DNA of 64,000 nt from an uncultured archaeon A07HR60 (lineage in GTDB: Archaea > Halobacteriota > Halobacteria > Halobacteriales > Haloferacaceae), in contig KI543227.1 of the NCBI GenBank assembly GCA_000496235.1, forward strand, positions 204,297 to 268,296. The letters are read 5' to 3'. Below the pieces are notes generated by a model. It saw only the letters and a program-made list of their open reading frames with translations, did not search any database and was not told the DNA's origin. Shown one piece after another: positions 9,734 through 19,996 of the stretch. Every line of letters starts with the position of its first letter. Within the stretch, counting starts at the first letter, position 1. The translations under genes were made by a program, and so were the position numbers.

Positions 9734-10387
9734 TCAAAATTCTGCCAGTTCCGACTGCTCGGCGGCTGCTAACACGTCATCACACGTACTCCAACTCCGT
9801 CGGGCGAACGGCGGCACATCACCGTGACGGGCCACGTATTGCCGCAGGAATTCCCGGGTCGTCGGGTCACTCGGGTACCCGCTACCGATCTCTCCGTGAT
9901 CGGTGGCGAGTGACGCAATCTCTCCATCACGCCGCACTTTCGCGAGAATGCTCGCAGCACCAACGATCGGATACTCAGCGTCGGCACCGTGTTCGGCTAC
10001 GAGGCTGACGGTCTGGCCCCGCTGAGTGAGTCCTTTGTCGACTCTGTCGCAGAATCGGTCTGCGTCAACGTCGCCAGCGTCGGACACGGCGGGGTCGCCC
10101 TCAGCCACAACCTGGCTCAGCGCCCGGACGTGGCCGGCGACGGTGAGACCGTTCATGTCTGTATCAGGCGCGTCGATTTCGGTAGGTGTAATCAAGGCCA
10201 GTCCTGCTGACACACGATCGTCTGCTCTGAGCCTGTCGGCGAGTTCGGCCCGGCGGCCGGCAGCGAGTGCTTTCGAATCGGCCACCCCTTCGGGAATTGC
10301 CTCAACAGGCGCTCTGACGGCCGCAACCACCATCGGTCCGAAGACTGGGCCTTTCCCAGCCTCGTCTACCCCGACACGGATATCCAT
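9734..10387 (-). CDS. rnhB: Ribonuclease HII
   Basis: A 217-residue enzyme that cuts the RNA strand of RNA-DNA hybrids and single ribonucleotides in DNA. The N-terminal signature GVDEAGKGPVFGPMV holds the first Asp-Glu pair; ADSKAL follows near residue 44; a further catalytic Asp lies mid-protein, and YPSDPTTREFL comes near the C-terminus, as in archaeal RNase HII. I chose the ATG at 10387 (MDIRVGVDEAGKG); an upstream start at 10408 adds seven residues not expected in the family. A type I RNase H gene also lies in this window (61.2 kb). Confidence 0.93.
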   Translation of the reverse strand: MDIRVGVDEAGKGPVFGPMVVAAVRAPVEAIPEGVADSKALAAGRRAELADRLRADDRVSAGLALITPTEIDAPDTDMNGLTVAGHVRALSQVVAEGDPAVSDAGDVDADRFCDRVDKGLTQRGQTVSLVAEHGADAEYPIVGAASILAKVRRDGEIASLATDHGEIGSGYPSDPTTREFLRQYVARHGDVPPFARRSWSTCDDVLAAAEQSELAEF

Positions 10388-10564
10388 TAGAGTCACCAGC
10401 GGTCGCACCGGGCAAACAGCTTTCGACCGGCAAGACTCAGTCGCAGATCACTGATTATGATGGAAACAGCGGGGTCACGTCATCATACCATACATGCCGG
10501 AACCCGATTAACAAGATCCTGCTGACAGCAAGCGAGAGCTCACTCCGTCACTAGCGGGACGACG

Positions 10565-11848
10565 TCACTCGAGCAGGTACTCGTCACGCTCGAACGGCTC
10601 GTCTTCTCCCTCGACAGAGACGACGTCTAACGCGGTCACTGTCGCGTCGGTGCCAACCAGACCACTCAGGTTAGGCTCAGTCCGGCCGTCGTCGCCCGAA
10701 ATGAGTTCTTTGACGTACAGGCCGCCCTCGCCGTGAATCTCGACCGTTGCCTCCACTGGGCCGGTTGGTTCTGCTGTTACCTCGTAGGCCATCCGTTCCC
10801 GGGTGGTGCTGGCTCGGCGGTGGTCGACCCGTTGAGGGGTGTACTGTTGGATCGACGCTCCGGAGAGCTGCTCACCGGCCGCCTGAATCTCTTCGGGGTC
10901 CACATCGCTCTCGAACGAGACATCCGCTCGATAGCGCTTCGACGCGTCAAGACCTTTCACCCGCTTGACCATCTCGTAAGACGCGAGTCGGAGCCCTTCG
11001 ACTTCGACGCGACCGTCCGCGAACGCGTTAATATCTCCCTCAAGCCTGTTGGTGTCGATCCGTCGTCGCTGCGGCTCCTCCACCTCGATGACGAACGGCC
11101 GGCCGGTCTCAAGCATCCGTGCGTCCACATCTTCACGACCCGCACCGTGGAACGTCGCCGCGGTGCCGTCCATGACATCTCGCACGACCGGCGCGGTAAG
11201 TTGTTCGACGCTGTCCGGATACAGGTATCCTGATCCGTCACAGGTGGAACAGAGTCGCTGTCCCTGTCGCCCCGACCCGTCGCAGTCGCTGCATGGCCAC
11301 TCTGTCTGCGGAATCCCTCGCTCCAGCTTCCGGTATCGCCCGTACACAAACGCCGAATTCACCGTCGCGTCGATACTATCTTCCGCGAGATCAATTGTGA
11401 ATTGCACGTCCGGCCGCGTGAATTCGACCTCGGTTTCTGTCTCTTGGCCGATTCGCTTGCCCACCTCACGATTGAATTCGGAGTTGAGTCGTTCACCCGC
11501 CTCCGGGCCTAGCTCAGCCTCCGCGCGCAGGAGTTCGTCGTTTTCTTCGAGAAGGGGCGGGACCCGAGTACCCACCTGATACGTCTGGAACTGTCTGTCA
11601 CCCACGGCAGTAACGGCCCGTTCGGCCCAGTGGTCGAACTCCATACAGCGCCCCTCACAGACCCAGCAATCACCTAGCTCCGGCGGTTCGTACGGCGTGT
11701 CGCGTTCGAGCGCCAGTGCAGTGCGCAGCGCCTGCCCCCGTTCGTCGTTGCCGAGCCCGAAACTCCGGTCGGCCACAAGCCGGCCGAGACAGGCGTCACA
11801 GAGAGGGCCCGTTGAGACAGCCTTGTCGGCGACCTCAAGTACGTCCAT
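10565..11848 (-). CDS. pus10: tRNA pseudouridine(54/55) synthase Pus10
   Basis: Makes pseudouridine at positions 54 and 55 of the tRNA T-loop in archaea. The 427-residue protein has an N-terminal zinc-binding half with CDACLGRL near residue 18 and CWVCEGRC near 63, a THUMP-related middle, and a CxxCxGxG pair (CSDCDGSG and CSTCDGSG) near 200. The catalytic C-terminal domain contains GAGREDVDARML, in which the Asp after ED-V is the expected nucleophile, and GEGGLYVKELISGDDGRT. I set the start at ATG 11848, where recognisable homology begins; the longer frame to 12085 adds about 80 residues of spacer translation. It is 177 bp from rnhB on the same strand. Confidence 0.9.
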   Translation of the reverse strand: MDVLEVADKAVSTGPLCDACLGRLVADRSFGLGNDERGQALRTALALERDTPYEPPELGDCWVCEGRCMEFDHWAERAVTAVGDRQFQTYQVGTRVPPLLEENDELLRAEAELGPEAGERLNSEFNREVGKRIGQETETEVEFTRPDVQFTIDLAEDSIDATVNSAFVYGRYRKLERGIPQTEWPCSDCDGSGRQGQRLCSTCDGSGYLYPDSVEQLTAPVVRDVMDGTAATFHGAGREDVDARMLETGRPFVIEVEEPQRRRIDTNRLEGDINAFADGRVEVEGLRLASYEMVKRVKGLDASKRYRADVSFESDVDPEEIQAAGEQLSGASIQQYTPQRVDHRRASTTRERMAYEVTAEPTGPVEATVEIHGEGGLYVKELISGDDGRTEPNLSGLVGTDATVTALDVVSVEGEDEPFERDEYLLE

Positions 11849-11883
11849 ACTCCGGTCAACAGGTCCGCGAGTAAATCCCCTTC

Positions 11884-11947
11884 CGTTCTGTTCTGCTCTG
11901 TTCCGACCTGATCCGACCTGACCTGGTTGGGTTAGGTCGGGCAGAGC
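11884..11947. repeat. Degenerate 6-nt-period intergenic tract
   Basis: A run of variants of TTCTG/TCCGACCTGA/CCTGGTTGGG repeats with roughly six-base spacing in the 255-bp spacer between pus10 and dihydroorotase. Similar tracts occur near 9.60, 18.29, 29.18 and 62.04 kb. No coding or operator role is apparent. Confidence 0.4.
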
Positions 11948-12103
11948 AGATAGGATCCGTCCCGGCCTCCGGGTCTCATCTCTTCTGGGCCGACACGAGT
12001 AGCGGAAGTAACATCTGGAACGACAGTCTCGAGACACTCGCTGAGTGAAGTAACGCCGAAGAGAACAGTCCGGGGCTGATATCACCGTTTGATTTTCTCT
12101 CGT

Positions 12104-13411
12104 TCAGGCGTTTCGGACATTCTGTCCGATCGAAGGGCCGAATTCGGAGCCCGTGGGTTCGTCTCGGTCGTAGACCGTCTGCCCGCGGACCAGTGTTCGC
12201 TCCGGAAACACCCCCGTCTTCCCTTCGAACGGGGTCCACTCGACGTTCGTGTGGAGTTCACTGGCTCGTATCTCGGTCTCGCTACCGAGGTCGACCACGA
12301 CCAGATCAGCATCTCGGCCGACCTCGATCGCTCCTTTATGTGGAATGTCGAACAGGGAAGCCGGCGTGGCTGCGGTCACGTCTCTCACCCGTTCAAGCGT
12401 CAATTCCTCTCGTCGCACTGCCCCGAGAAGCAACGGCAGCATCGTCTCCACACCGGGGACGCCGCTGGGCGCCTCATCAAGACTCGCTGTCTTCTCGGCA
12501 GCGGTGTGTGGCGCGTGGTCTGTCGCGACGATATCGACCGTTCCGTCGGCCACTCGCTGGAACACTGCTTCCCGGCGGCTTTCATCTCGGAGTGGCGGGT
12601 TCATCCGACTGTACGTTCCTAATGCTGCGTGATCTGCCCGTGAGAGGAACATGTGATGGGGTGACACCTCACAGGTCGCCTCGCTGTCGGCGACGGCATC
12701 GATCCCGTCGGGGGTCGACGTGTGTGCGATGTGGATCCCGGCACCGTGGTCACCGACCTGGAGAGCCTGCCGGATCGCCGCGACCTCGGCATCGGCTGTC
12801 CGATACGCGCTCCAGCGGTCGCTCGCTGCCGCGCGCCCAGTCCCGCCGAGATCACCGGTCAGGGCACTCTCGTCGAACAGCGACTCGTCTTCGGCATGAA
12901 CCGTCACGGGAATGGCTCTCTGTGCCGCCTGCTCGACGGCTTCGACAAACATCTCGACGCTGACACCCATCTCCCCGGTGGAGTCTGCCAGAAACACCTC
13001 TCCGAGCGCGAACAAATCTCGGTCGAACAGGCTCTCTGGCTCCCAGTCCGGGGTAACACCACCGTTGATTCCCCAGTCGACGACCGAGTCTGCCGTGAGC
13101 GTCACTTTCTGGTCGAACGCGTCTCCCGAGACTGTCGGCGGAGCAGTGTTTGGCTGGTCGACTACCGTCGTCACCCCGCCTGCGGCCGCCGACCGTGAGC
13201 CGCTGTGCCAGGTCTCTTTGTGCGGGTCCCCCGGCACCCGGAAGTGAACGTGCGCGTCGATAGCTCCCGGCAGCAGGTGATATTCGCTCGCATCGAGGAT
13301 TGTTTCGTCGTCTTTGGCATCCACGCGGGACTCGACGGCCACGATCACTCCGTCGGCGATCTGGACGTCTCTGTCACGACCGTCCGCCAGCGTGGCTCCC
13401 CTGATGAGCAT
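12104..13411 (-). CDS. pyrC: Dihydroorotase
   Basis: Closes carbamoyl-aspartate to dihydroorotate in pyrimidine synthesis. The 435-residue amidohydrolase has metal-binding His54 and His56 in IDAHVHFR, the segment GGVTTVVDQPNTAPP near residue 80, VTVHAEDESL near 172 and HIAHTSTPDG near 226 with further metal His residues, and TDHAPH near 293 with the last metal Asp. These match class I/III dihydroorotases; allantoinase is the main alternative, since the two families share these motifs. It is encoded on the minus strand downstream of mutL, separated by 147 bp. No other pyr genes are in the window. Confidence 0.88.
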   Translation of the reverse strand: MLIRGATLADGRDRDVQIADGVIVAVESRVDAKDDETILDASEYHLLPGAIDAHVHFRVPGDPHKETWHSGSRSAAAGGVTTVVDQPNTAPPTVSGDAFDQKVTLTADSVVDWGINGGVTPDWEPESLFDRDLFALGEVFLADSTGEMGVSVEMFVEAVEQAAQRAIPVTVHAEDESLFDESALTGDLGGTGRAAASDRWSAYRTADAEVAAIRQALQVGDHGAGIHIAHTSTPDGIDAVADSEATCEVSPHHMFLSRADHAALGTYSRMNPPLRDESRREAVFQRVADGTVDIVATDHAPHTAAEKTASLDEAPSGVPGVETMLPLLLGAVRREELTLERVRDVTAATPASLFDIPHKGAIEVGRDADLVVVDLGSETEIRASELHTNVEWTPFEGKTGVFPERTLVRGQTVYDRDEPTGSEFGPSIGQNVRNA

Positions 13412-13558
13412 GGGCTGGCATACCGCGGGTGTCGGCTAAATGATTTGCATTCCACACCGTGAGCGTTCAGTTCGGGCCGGGTCGCTCCGTCGGTGGCTGA
13501 TGGGACCGAGCGACTCAATGACTGGCGCCGAATGCGTTTGGCTCGCGCGCTGAGACGC

Positions 13559-15243
13559 TTATCGACGGTCTCGCCGGTCGAATCCAGCCGCCAGCGTGGC
13601 CTCGTCGAGAGACAGTACGGTGGGCCGTCCGTGAGGGCAGTGAAACGGCTGTTCACACTCGTCGAGCCGATCAAGGAGCAACTGGATCTGCTCGCTATCA
13701 AGCGAGTCACCTGCTCTCACCGAGTGGTGACAGGCAATATCGCGGGCCACCTCTCGTCGCAGGGCATCCGGTTCGTCACCGACGGCCAGTGTGTCGACCG
13801 CGTCACGGAAGGCATCGACATCGGCCGCGCGACCGAAGGGGGCAGGCACCGAGCGGAGTCGTATCGTGCCCCGGCCGAACGTGTCGGTATCGAATCCGAA
13901 ATCGGCCAGCACCTGGCGGTTGGTTTCTACCGTTGCGACGGTTTCGGGAGCCAGCGGGATCGTCTCGGCGGGATCCAACCGAGCTGTTGCCACCGTCGCG
14001 TCGGAGACAGCGCGCGTGAGTCGTTCGAAGTTGACGCGCTCGTGGGCGGCATGCTGGTCGATCACGAGCAACTCCTCGTCTGCCTCACACAGCAAATACA
14101 GCTCGCGGAACGAACCCAGTGGCACGACATCTGCGAACAGCGAGTCCGACTCGACGGGCTCCAGTTGCGTGTCAAGTCTGTGGCCACCTCTGTGATGCGG
14201 TCAGTATCGGCACCGGTCAGCGCGTCGCTCACGGCCGTCTCGACGGCGTCTGTCACGCGGTCGGCGTTCCTGATATCGACTGTTGTTTTCGCTGGGTGCA
14301 CGTTCGGGTCAATTGTCCCCGCCGGGGCTGCAACGTTAACTGCCGCGACCGGGTTACGTTCTGTCGAGAGGAGTGACCCGTAGCCGCGCTGGACCGCCCG
14401 CTGAAGCCCGTCATGAGAGACAGGGCGTCCGTTGACGGCGACTCGAACGTGGGTTCGGTTCGCCCTGGTGATCGACGGCAAAACGGCGATTCCTTCGATA
14501 TCGACGGTGCCGTCTGACTCGCCGGGGCGCGTCTGTGTGACCGCGAGATCCGTCGCTCGTTGGGCCATCGTTCGGTCATACACGGCGAGTATCGCATCAG
14601 TGTACCCGGTGCCCGGTGACGAGAGTGTCTCGGAGTCGTCGTGTGTGAGTCGGAATCGAGTGTTTGGCCGAGCCAGTGCGTAGTCGGCGACGGCTCTGGA
14701 AATCCGCCCGAATTCGGTGGCTGCACCCGCGAGACTCTCCGCTCTGGCCGGCCGATCGGAAAATAGGCCCTGCACGGTGACGGTCGTCCCTTGTGCCCGT
14801 GCGGCGTCGCTGACGGTGTTGTCGGCGTCTTTCAGTATGATCTGTGTACCGGCACTATTCCCGTCGCAGGTCGTCACATCGAGTCGCCCGGCATCTGCAA
14901 TCGCAGCGAGTGCCTCACCGCGAAAGCCCAACGAGCCGACTTCACGGGGGTCGTCTCCGGGCCCGAGTTTGCTCGTCGTGTGGCGCTGGACGGCCCGTTT
15001 CGCATCCTCACGGCTCATTCCGCTGCCGTCATCGGCCACGCGAATCTGTTCGGTGCCGCTCCCCGACACACGAATCTCGATACTGGTGGCGTCTGCGTCC
15101 AGCGCATTGTCGACTAACTCCGTCACCACACGGACTGGCCGGGTGATCACCTCTCCTGCCGCGATTCGCTCGACCGTCGTCTCCGGGAGCTGGCGGATCG
15201 TCGCGGCTGGGTCTGCCGTATCGGCACTCTCGCCGTCAGTCAT
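13559..15243 (-). pseudogene. mutL: DNA mismatch repair protein MutL, interrupted by a one-base frameshift
   Basis: The N-terminal GHKL ATPase is intact in one frame: Glu42 in ELVDNALDAD, DDGSGMS near residue 71, and LGFRGEALAAIA. The C-terminal dimerisation domain lies in another frame and includes VIDQHAAHERVNFE. The frames join if one base is added next to position 14173, restoring the reading L-D-T-Q-L-E-P-V-E-S-D-S. As given, the first frame ends at 14062 after about 35 wrong residues. The span (1,685 bp) is one base short of a whole number of codons and would encode 561 residues. Its start overlaps the mutS stop by 8 bp. It is either a sequencing error or a real inactivating mutation. 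Confidence 0.88.
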
Positions 15244-18139
15244 CGATCTCCCGCTGAAGATTGTGGAGTGTATTCAGTGCCTCTAGCGGCGTCATCGTCG
15301 CGATGTCGAGCGCCGCCAGCGTCTCTGCGACCGCGTCCGGCACCGCTTGAGTGACAGACTCTCCGACTTCTCTCTCGTCGTCATCACCAATCGCCCGTAT
15401 GTTGTCGGGTTGGGGAGCTAATTCCCCGTGGTCGGTCGTGGGAGTACCGGATGTGCTCTGTCCGGTGCTTGTCGATTCGCGTCCATCTGCTGAGATGGCA
15501 CCGGAATCGACCAGTTCTCGAGCGCGAGTGACGACGGTCTCGGGAACACCACTCATCTCGGCTACCTCGATTCCGTACGACTCGTCTGCGGGCCCGGACG
15601 CGACGCGATGGAGAAACGTGACATCGTGGTCGTGTCTGCGGGCCGTGAAGTGGAGATTCCTGATACCAGCGTGGGAGTCTGCAAGCGTCGTGAGCTCGTG
15701 ATAGTGGGTAGCAAACAGCGTCGTCGCGGCCAACTCGTCGTGGACGAACTCGGCGGCCGCCCGGGCGAGCGCCTCGCCGTCAGCTGTGGACGTTCCTCGT
15801 CCAACTTCGTCGAGTAAGACCAGCGACTCTGGTCCGGCGTCGTGGAGGATCCTCGATAACTCCGACATTTCCCGCATAAACGTCGACTGCCCCCCCGCGA
15901 TATCGTCGCTCGCGCCGACCCGCGTGAATACTCTGTCGACGATCGGCAGTCGTGCAGTCGTCGCTGGCACAAATCCTCCGGCCTGCGCTAGCACTACTGC
16001 CGTCGCCACCGCACGCATATATGTCGACTTCCCGCTCATGTTGGGGCCCGTGATAATCGCCAGAGTGCCCGCCGGGAACTGGGCCTCGTTGGGGACGAAC
16101 TCGGTGTGCTGCTCGACGACCGGGTGGCGGAGCCCCTCCAGTCTCAATCCGCTGTCGGCACCCACAGTGTCGCCGGCCGGGTCTGGCTCGCGAATCTCTG
16201 GGCGGCTGTAGTCGTACTCGGTTGCCACCACTGCGAGCGACCGGAGTGCGTCCAGCTCTGCTAACGCGTTCGCGAGCGCCTGGATTCGGTCGACTTCAGC
16301 GGCGGCTGCATCACGGATCTGGGTGAACAGTTCGTACTCGAGCTGGTCGGCCCGGTCGGCAGCGCCAAGAATCTCGTCTTCTCGCCGCTTGAGTGCTGGC
16401 GTATAGTACCGTTCCGTGTGTTTCAGCGTCTGTCGCCGCTGGTAGTCGTCGGGCACCCGGTCGAGATTCGCGTTGGTCACCTCGATGTAGTAGCCGTGAA
16501 CCTCGGTGTGGCCGACTTTCAGCGAGTCGATCCCGGTCCGCTCCCGTTCGTCGGCTTCTAGCGCGGCAATCCATTCGCGGCCGTCTCGCTCGGTCGCCCG
16601 AAGCTCGTCGAGATCGGTGTCGAAACCCGCTCGGATCACCCCGCCGTCGGTGATCTCCTGAGGCGGGTCCGTCTGGATCGCTTGCTGGATCAACTCGCGA
16701 AGCTCTGTGACAGGGTCAAGCCGCTCGCGGAGCTCGCGTAGGTGATCACAGAGCTGATCGGAGACATCTGGCTGCCCGTCCGGAGTGATCGTCTCGCGCA
16801 CCTCGGGCACGACCCCGAGTGTGGCGTGCAATGATCGAAGATCTCTGGCGTCGGCCCGTCCACGGGAAATCCGGCCGATTAGCCGCTCAAGATCGTACGC
16901 CGTGGACAACAACTCGGCAAGTCGCTCGCGGCCCAGCGACCGGTCAGCCAGTTCTGCAACCGCATCGTGCCGTCCCCTGACCGTGGCCGGGTCAATCGAC
17001 GGTCGCCGGAGCCACCGCTCCAGACGACGGCGGCCCATCGCACAGGCGGTCTTGTCGATGGTTTCGAACAGGGTGTCACTGGCCCCTAGCCCGCGATTGT
17101 CGAACAGTTCCAGGCTTTGAATCGCGGCGGCGTCCAGACGGAGGTGATCGTGAGGGTCGTATCGCCGAATCCGAGAAACGTACTCCAGTGTCCCGTCGTC
17201 TCCCTGTGTGTACTCGGCGTACGCGAGAGCAGCCCCACAGGCTCGCAATTCTGCGTCTGTCTCGAAGCGCCGGTCCGGAGCTGCGAGATACGATTCCAAC
17301 CGGTCACTGGCCGATTCCCGGTCGAATGCATCGAGATCGTGTGCCGACTCCATCACGTCGACTTCCGCACTCTCGATGGACGGTGCAGCTGGCCCCGTGA
17401 GCACCTCTGCGGGGTCAAGTCGTTCCAGTTCCTCTCGCAGCGTTGTGGCGTCACCACCCGTGACGAGACACTCTCCCGTGGACACGTCAACCGCCGCCAG
17501 ACCGCCGGATACGGCAGCATCTCTGCTCTGGGTGTCCCCGCCCCGCTCCGGCGGCGTGTGTCCATCCGTAGACACTCGCCCAGTCAATGCAACCACGTAA
17601 TTCGCGCCGGTAGTGTCCAGCAATTCGTCTTCGACGACCGTCCCAGGCGTGATGACCTGGGTGACTGCTCTGTCGACTAATCCCGTCGCCTCGTTCGCGC
17701 GCTCCACCTGATCGGCGACGGCGACCCGGTACCCAGCCTCCAACAGCGCCTCGAGATACGACGCGGACTCTATCGGGATTCCCGCCATGGGATATTCGCC
17801 TGTGGAGTCTTCTCGCTGTGTGAGGGTGACCTCACAGACACGGGCTACCTCTGTGGCGGCCTCACAGAAGGCCTCGTAGAAGTCACCAACCTGAAACACC
17901 ACGAGCGCGTCATCGTGGCGAGCACAGATATCGGCATACTGTGCGAGCATCGGGGTCAGATCTTCGCGGGCCTCCGCGATTGAGGGGGGCAACCCTGTAA
18001 CGACGGCAGTCGTCGAAGGGTCATCGGCGGTATCACTGCTGTGGGAGACTTCTGCGTCGTGTGTCTGGCCGTTGGCAGTGTCACTCTGTGCATTGTCTTC
18101 CTGTGCCGGAGTCTCCGTCCCGCCGTTCGGCATACACAC
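15236..18139 (-). CDS. mutS: DNA mismatch repair protein MutS
   Basis: Recognises mismatches and small loops and recruits MutL. The 967-residue protein has a low-complexity acidic N-terminus (about 50 residues), the mismatch-binding motif GDFYEAF with Phe87 and Glu89, the connector, lever and clamp domains, then the ATPase: Walker A GPNMSGKSTY near residue 697, Walker B LVLLDEVGRGTSTADG near 775 and ATHYHEL near 815, followed by a C-terminal tail with the helix-turn-helix dimer region. All key residues are present, so it belongs to the MutS1 type. It is first in a mutS-mutL operon with an 8-bp overlap. The N-terminal extension makes it longer than bacterial MutS (about 850 residues). Confidence 0.96.
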   Translation of the reverse strand: MCMPNGGTETPAQEDNAQSDTANGQTHDAEVSHSSDTADDPSTTAVVTGLPPSIAEAREDLTPMLAQYADICARHDDALVVFQVGDFYEAFCEAATEVARVCEVTLTQREDSTGEYPMAGIPIESASYLEALLEAGYRVAVADQVERANEATGLVDRAVTQVITPGTVVEDELLDTTGANYVVALTGRVSTDGHTPPERGGDTQSRDAAVSGGLAAVDVSTGECLVTGGDATTLREELERLDPAEVLTGPAAPSIESAEVDVMESAHDLDAFDRESASDRLESYLAAPDRRFETDAELRACGAALAYAEYTQGDDGTLEYVSRIRRYDPHDHLRLDAAAIQSLELFDNRGLGASDTLFETIDKTACAMGRRRLERWLRRPSIDPATVRGRHDAVAELADRSLGRERLAELLSTAYDLERLIGRISRGRADARDLRSLHATLGVVPEVRETITPDGQPDVSDQLCDHLRELRERLDPVTELRELIQQAIQTDPPQEITDGGVIRAGFDTDLDELRATERDGREWIAALEADERERTGIDSLKVGHTEVHGYYIEVTNANLDRVPDDYQRRQTLKHTERYYTPALKRREDEILGAADRADQLEYELFTQIRDAAAAEVDRIQALANALAELDALRSLAVVATEYDYSRPEIREPDPAGDTVGADSGLRLEGLRHPVVEQHTEFVPNEAQFPAGTLAIITGPNMSGKSTYMRAVATAVVLAQAGGFVPATTARLPIVDRVFTRVGASDDIAGGQSTFMREMSELSRILHDAGPESLVLLDEVGRGTSTADGEALARAAAEFVHDELAATTLFATHYHELTTLADSHAGIRNLHFTARRHDHDVTFLHRVASGPADESYGIEVAEMSGVPETVVTRARELVDSGAISADGRESTSTGQSTSGTPTTDHGELAPQPDNIRAIGDDDEREVGESVTQAVPDAVAETLAALDIATMTPLEALNTLHNLQREIDD

Positions 18140-18510
18140 ATGCCGTCGAGGGAACGATATAAACAGTGCGGCCGCCGTCGGGGCGTTTCCATCGAAAGCT
18201 ATCGGTGCCCAGGATTAGCGAGGTATCTGCTACTTGTCGACGGCCCTACTCGGGTGTTCTCTCATTAGTCTGTGAATCACTCGATGAATCTGGATCTGGA
18301 TCTGGATCTGATTCCAAATCTGACTTCGGACGCAACTGCTCGATCACGCGCTCGGTCTGACGCTACGGTGACACCACGCCTCTGCCAGCCAGACTCACGC
18401 GTTCAAATCGGTGTACACGGGGCGCCCGCACTCACCACGGGATCGCTCTCGAAGAAACTAGATTATGCTCACGCGCCGGGTGGCCCGCCTCGGAGTTACT
18501 GAGAACCGAG
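18140..18510. other. Spacer upstream of mutS with a hexamer repeat
   Basis: I see no gene. The mutS promoter should lie just above 18139, where GATATAAAC at 18156-18164 is a TATA-like candidate. At 18286-18324 there is a short tract of GGATCT hexamers that decays into ATTCCAAATCTGA. The rest is featureless. Confidence 0.35.
18286..18324. repeat. GGATCT hexanucleotide tract
   Basis: Four near-perfect tandem GGATCT-type units followed by diverged ones. It resembles the longer CTGAYY tract at 62.04 kb in period and composition. Tandem hexamers in a spacer may vary in copy number between strains. Confidence 0.55.
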
Positions 18511-18876
18511 GAGAAAGCCTCGCGCTTCAGCGCGGGGATGAATCCGACTCTCGTGAGTATTTGTCCGAATCCGACAGATTTAGATCAAATCACAAAGACT
18601 ATGTGGAAATAACCGAGGCGGTCTGCCCGCCTTTGTAATCGGACAATATCGGGGTGCTCTGATTGCAGGCAGAAACACCCGTTCTGTGCTGGAACTCAGG
18701 GCGGAGTCAGCGAAAGTAACTCCGAGTCCTCGTGCCGAGGAGAGGAGTAACGGCTGCGTGGCACAGCCAGTCGCAGTCCATGTCGGAAGGCGGCAACCCA
18801 CAATATCCCACATCAGCGGCGCAGTGCCGTGGGAATCCTCGCCGACAGGCGGGGAGGATGTCAACCTCCGAGACAC
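18511..18876 (+). mobile_element. Relic of an IS200/IS605-type (tnpB) element or MITE derived from it
   Basis: It starts with a stem-loop CCTCGCGC-TTCA-GCGCGGGG (18518-18537, one G-T pair) in the context GAGGAGAAAG...ATGAATCC, and ends with GTGCCGTGGGAATCCTCGCC and GGCGGGGAGGATGTCAA (18826-18862). From memory both are common end sequences of haloarchaeal tnpB elements. The ~290 bp between them has no TnpB motifs, so the coding part is lost. A related copy of the first palindrome is at 55.90 kb on the other strand. Needs a search in ISfinder to name the parent. Confidence 0.45.
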
Positions 18877-18982
18877 CCGTCTCGTTTGTCTGTCAGCCCC
18901 TATCGAGACAAGCTAGTCTCAACCTGGCGCGTGTGAAATCACAGCTCTGCAACCAAGCAGCACCGAACATCATCACGGTGAG

Positions 18983-19723
18983 TCACGCACTCCAGTCTCG
19001 CTCGACTGGTGTTTCACTTGCATCGACCCGTTCTAACAGCCACGTACTCGCGTCGGTGAGAGCAGCATCGTCGGTAGCAGAGATTTTGAGCCGGTTGTGG
19101 CCTGCGTCTCGGTCGGGATAACAGCCGATTCCAACGTCTAATTCCGCTTCCACCTCTCGGAGGGTGGGTATAAGATTCGCCTCGGGTTCGGTCGTGTACA
19201 AGAACTTCGAGACGACATCGCCGGAAAACTCTGCGACAACTCCCTCGAACATACCGCGCAATTCCTCCGGAATTCCCGGGAAGACGTACACACCCTCGAT
19301 AACACACCCCGGCGCCAGGCCCACCTCGTTGAGTAGCGGGCGGGCGCCCGCAGGAATCGATGCCTCCGTCTCGACATCGAGATCGATCTCCGGCAGTCGA
19401 TCTTCGATCTCACGGAGTGTCTCTTTCACATGATCGAGCGCACGGTCGTTGACCGCCAGCGAGCGGTCGAACGCGTCCGCGACTGCCTCCAGCGTCACGT
19501 CGTCCGGTGTCCCCCCAATCCCGCCGGTGACAATCACGGCGTCGAACGTCTCAGCGTACGTGGTGACGTGGCTCGCGATTGTCTCGCGGTCGTCTGGAAC
19601 CACGAGGATCCGCTCGACGGACGCGCCCCGGGCTGAGAGACGGTCGGCCAGCCACGTCGCGTTCGTGTTCTCAGTGTCACCGGCCAACAGTTCGTCTCCG
19701 ACGGTGACGAGTGCAACTTCCAT
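18983..19723 (-). CDS. CinA/MoaB-like molybdopterin-binding domain protein
   Basis: 246 residues comprising the molybdopterin-binding (MoaB/MogA/CinA-N) fold. The N-terminus MEVALVTVGDELLAGDTENT carries the GDELL motif, and VIVTGGIGGTPDDVTLEAVA near residue 63 has the GG-x-G-x-TPDD ligand motif. A later PGIPEELRGMFE matches the CinA-type N-terminal domain. Unlike bacterial CinA it has no C-terminal amidase domain, which is usual in archaea. The role of stand-alone archaeal versions is unclear; nucleotide-pyrophosphatase activity (ADP-ribose) is known for related proteins. I chose ATG 19723 because recognisable homology begins there. Confidence 0.87.
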   Translation of the reverse strand: MEVALVTVGDELLAGDTENTNATWLADRLSARGASVERILVVPDDRETIASHVTTYAETFDAVIVTGGIGGTPDDVTLEAVADAFDRSLAVNDRALDHVKETLREIEDRLPEIDLDVETEASIPAGARPLLNEVGLAPGCVIEGVYVFPGIPEELRGMFEGVVAEFSGDVVSKFLYTTEPEANLIPTLREVEAELDVGIGCYPDRDAGHNRLKISATDDAALTDASTWLLERVDASETPVERDWSA

Positions 19724-19996
19724 GGCTGATGAGGGCGGCGAATGTGAATATTCTTTTCGCGTTCCGATGTTGTCATCGGGGCGACGTCGTAGGTGGGTCC
19801 ACCAGACACCTGATGACGACTCGTCGGGGCTCGGTTGTGCTCGGCACACAGTCCGGGGGTGAACCGGGCTCGGGTCAGTCTTGTTAGAGCCATCGGTGGG
19901 ATCTCGAAGTCAGGATACTGGCTGCACGTCGGTCCCGTCAGACACAGGCCGCGGTCTGAGTTATTCCCGGCCGGCATCGGGCCTCGCTTCTCCTGG

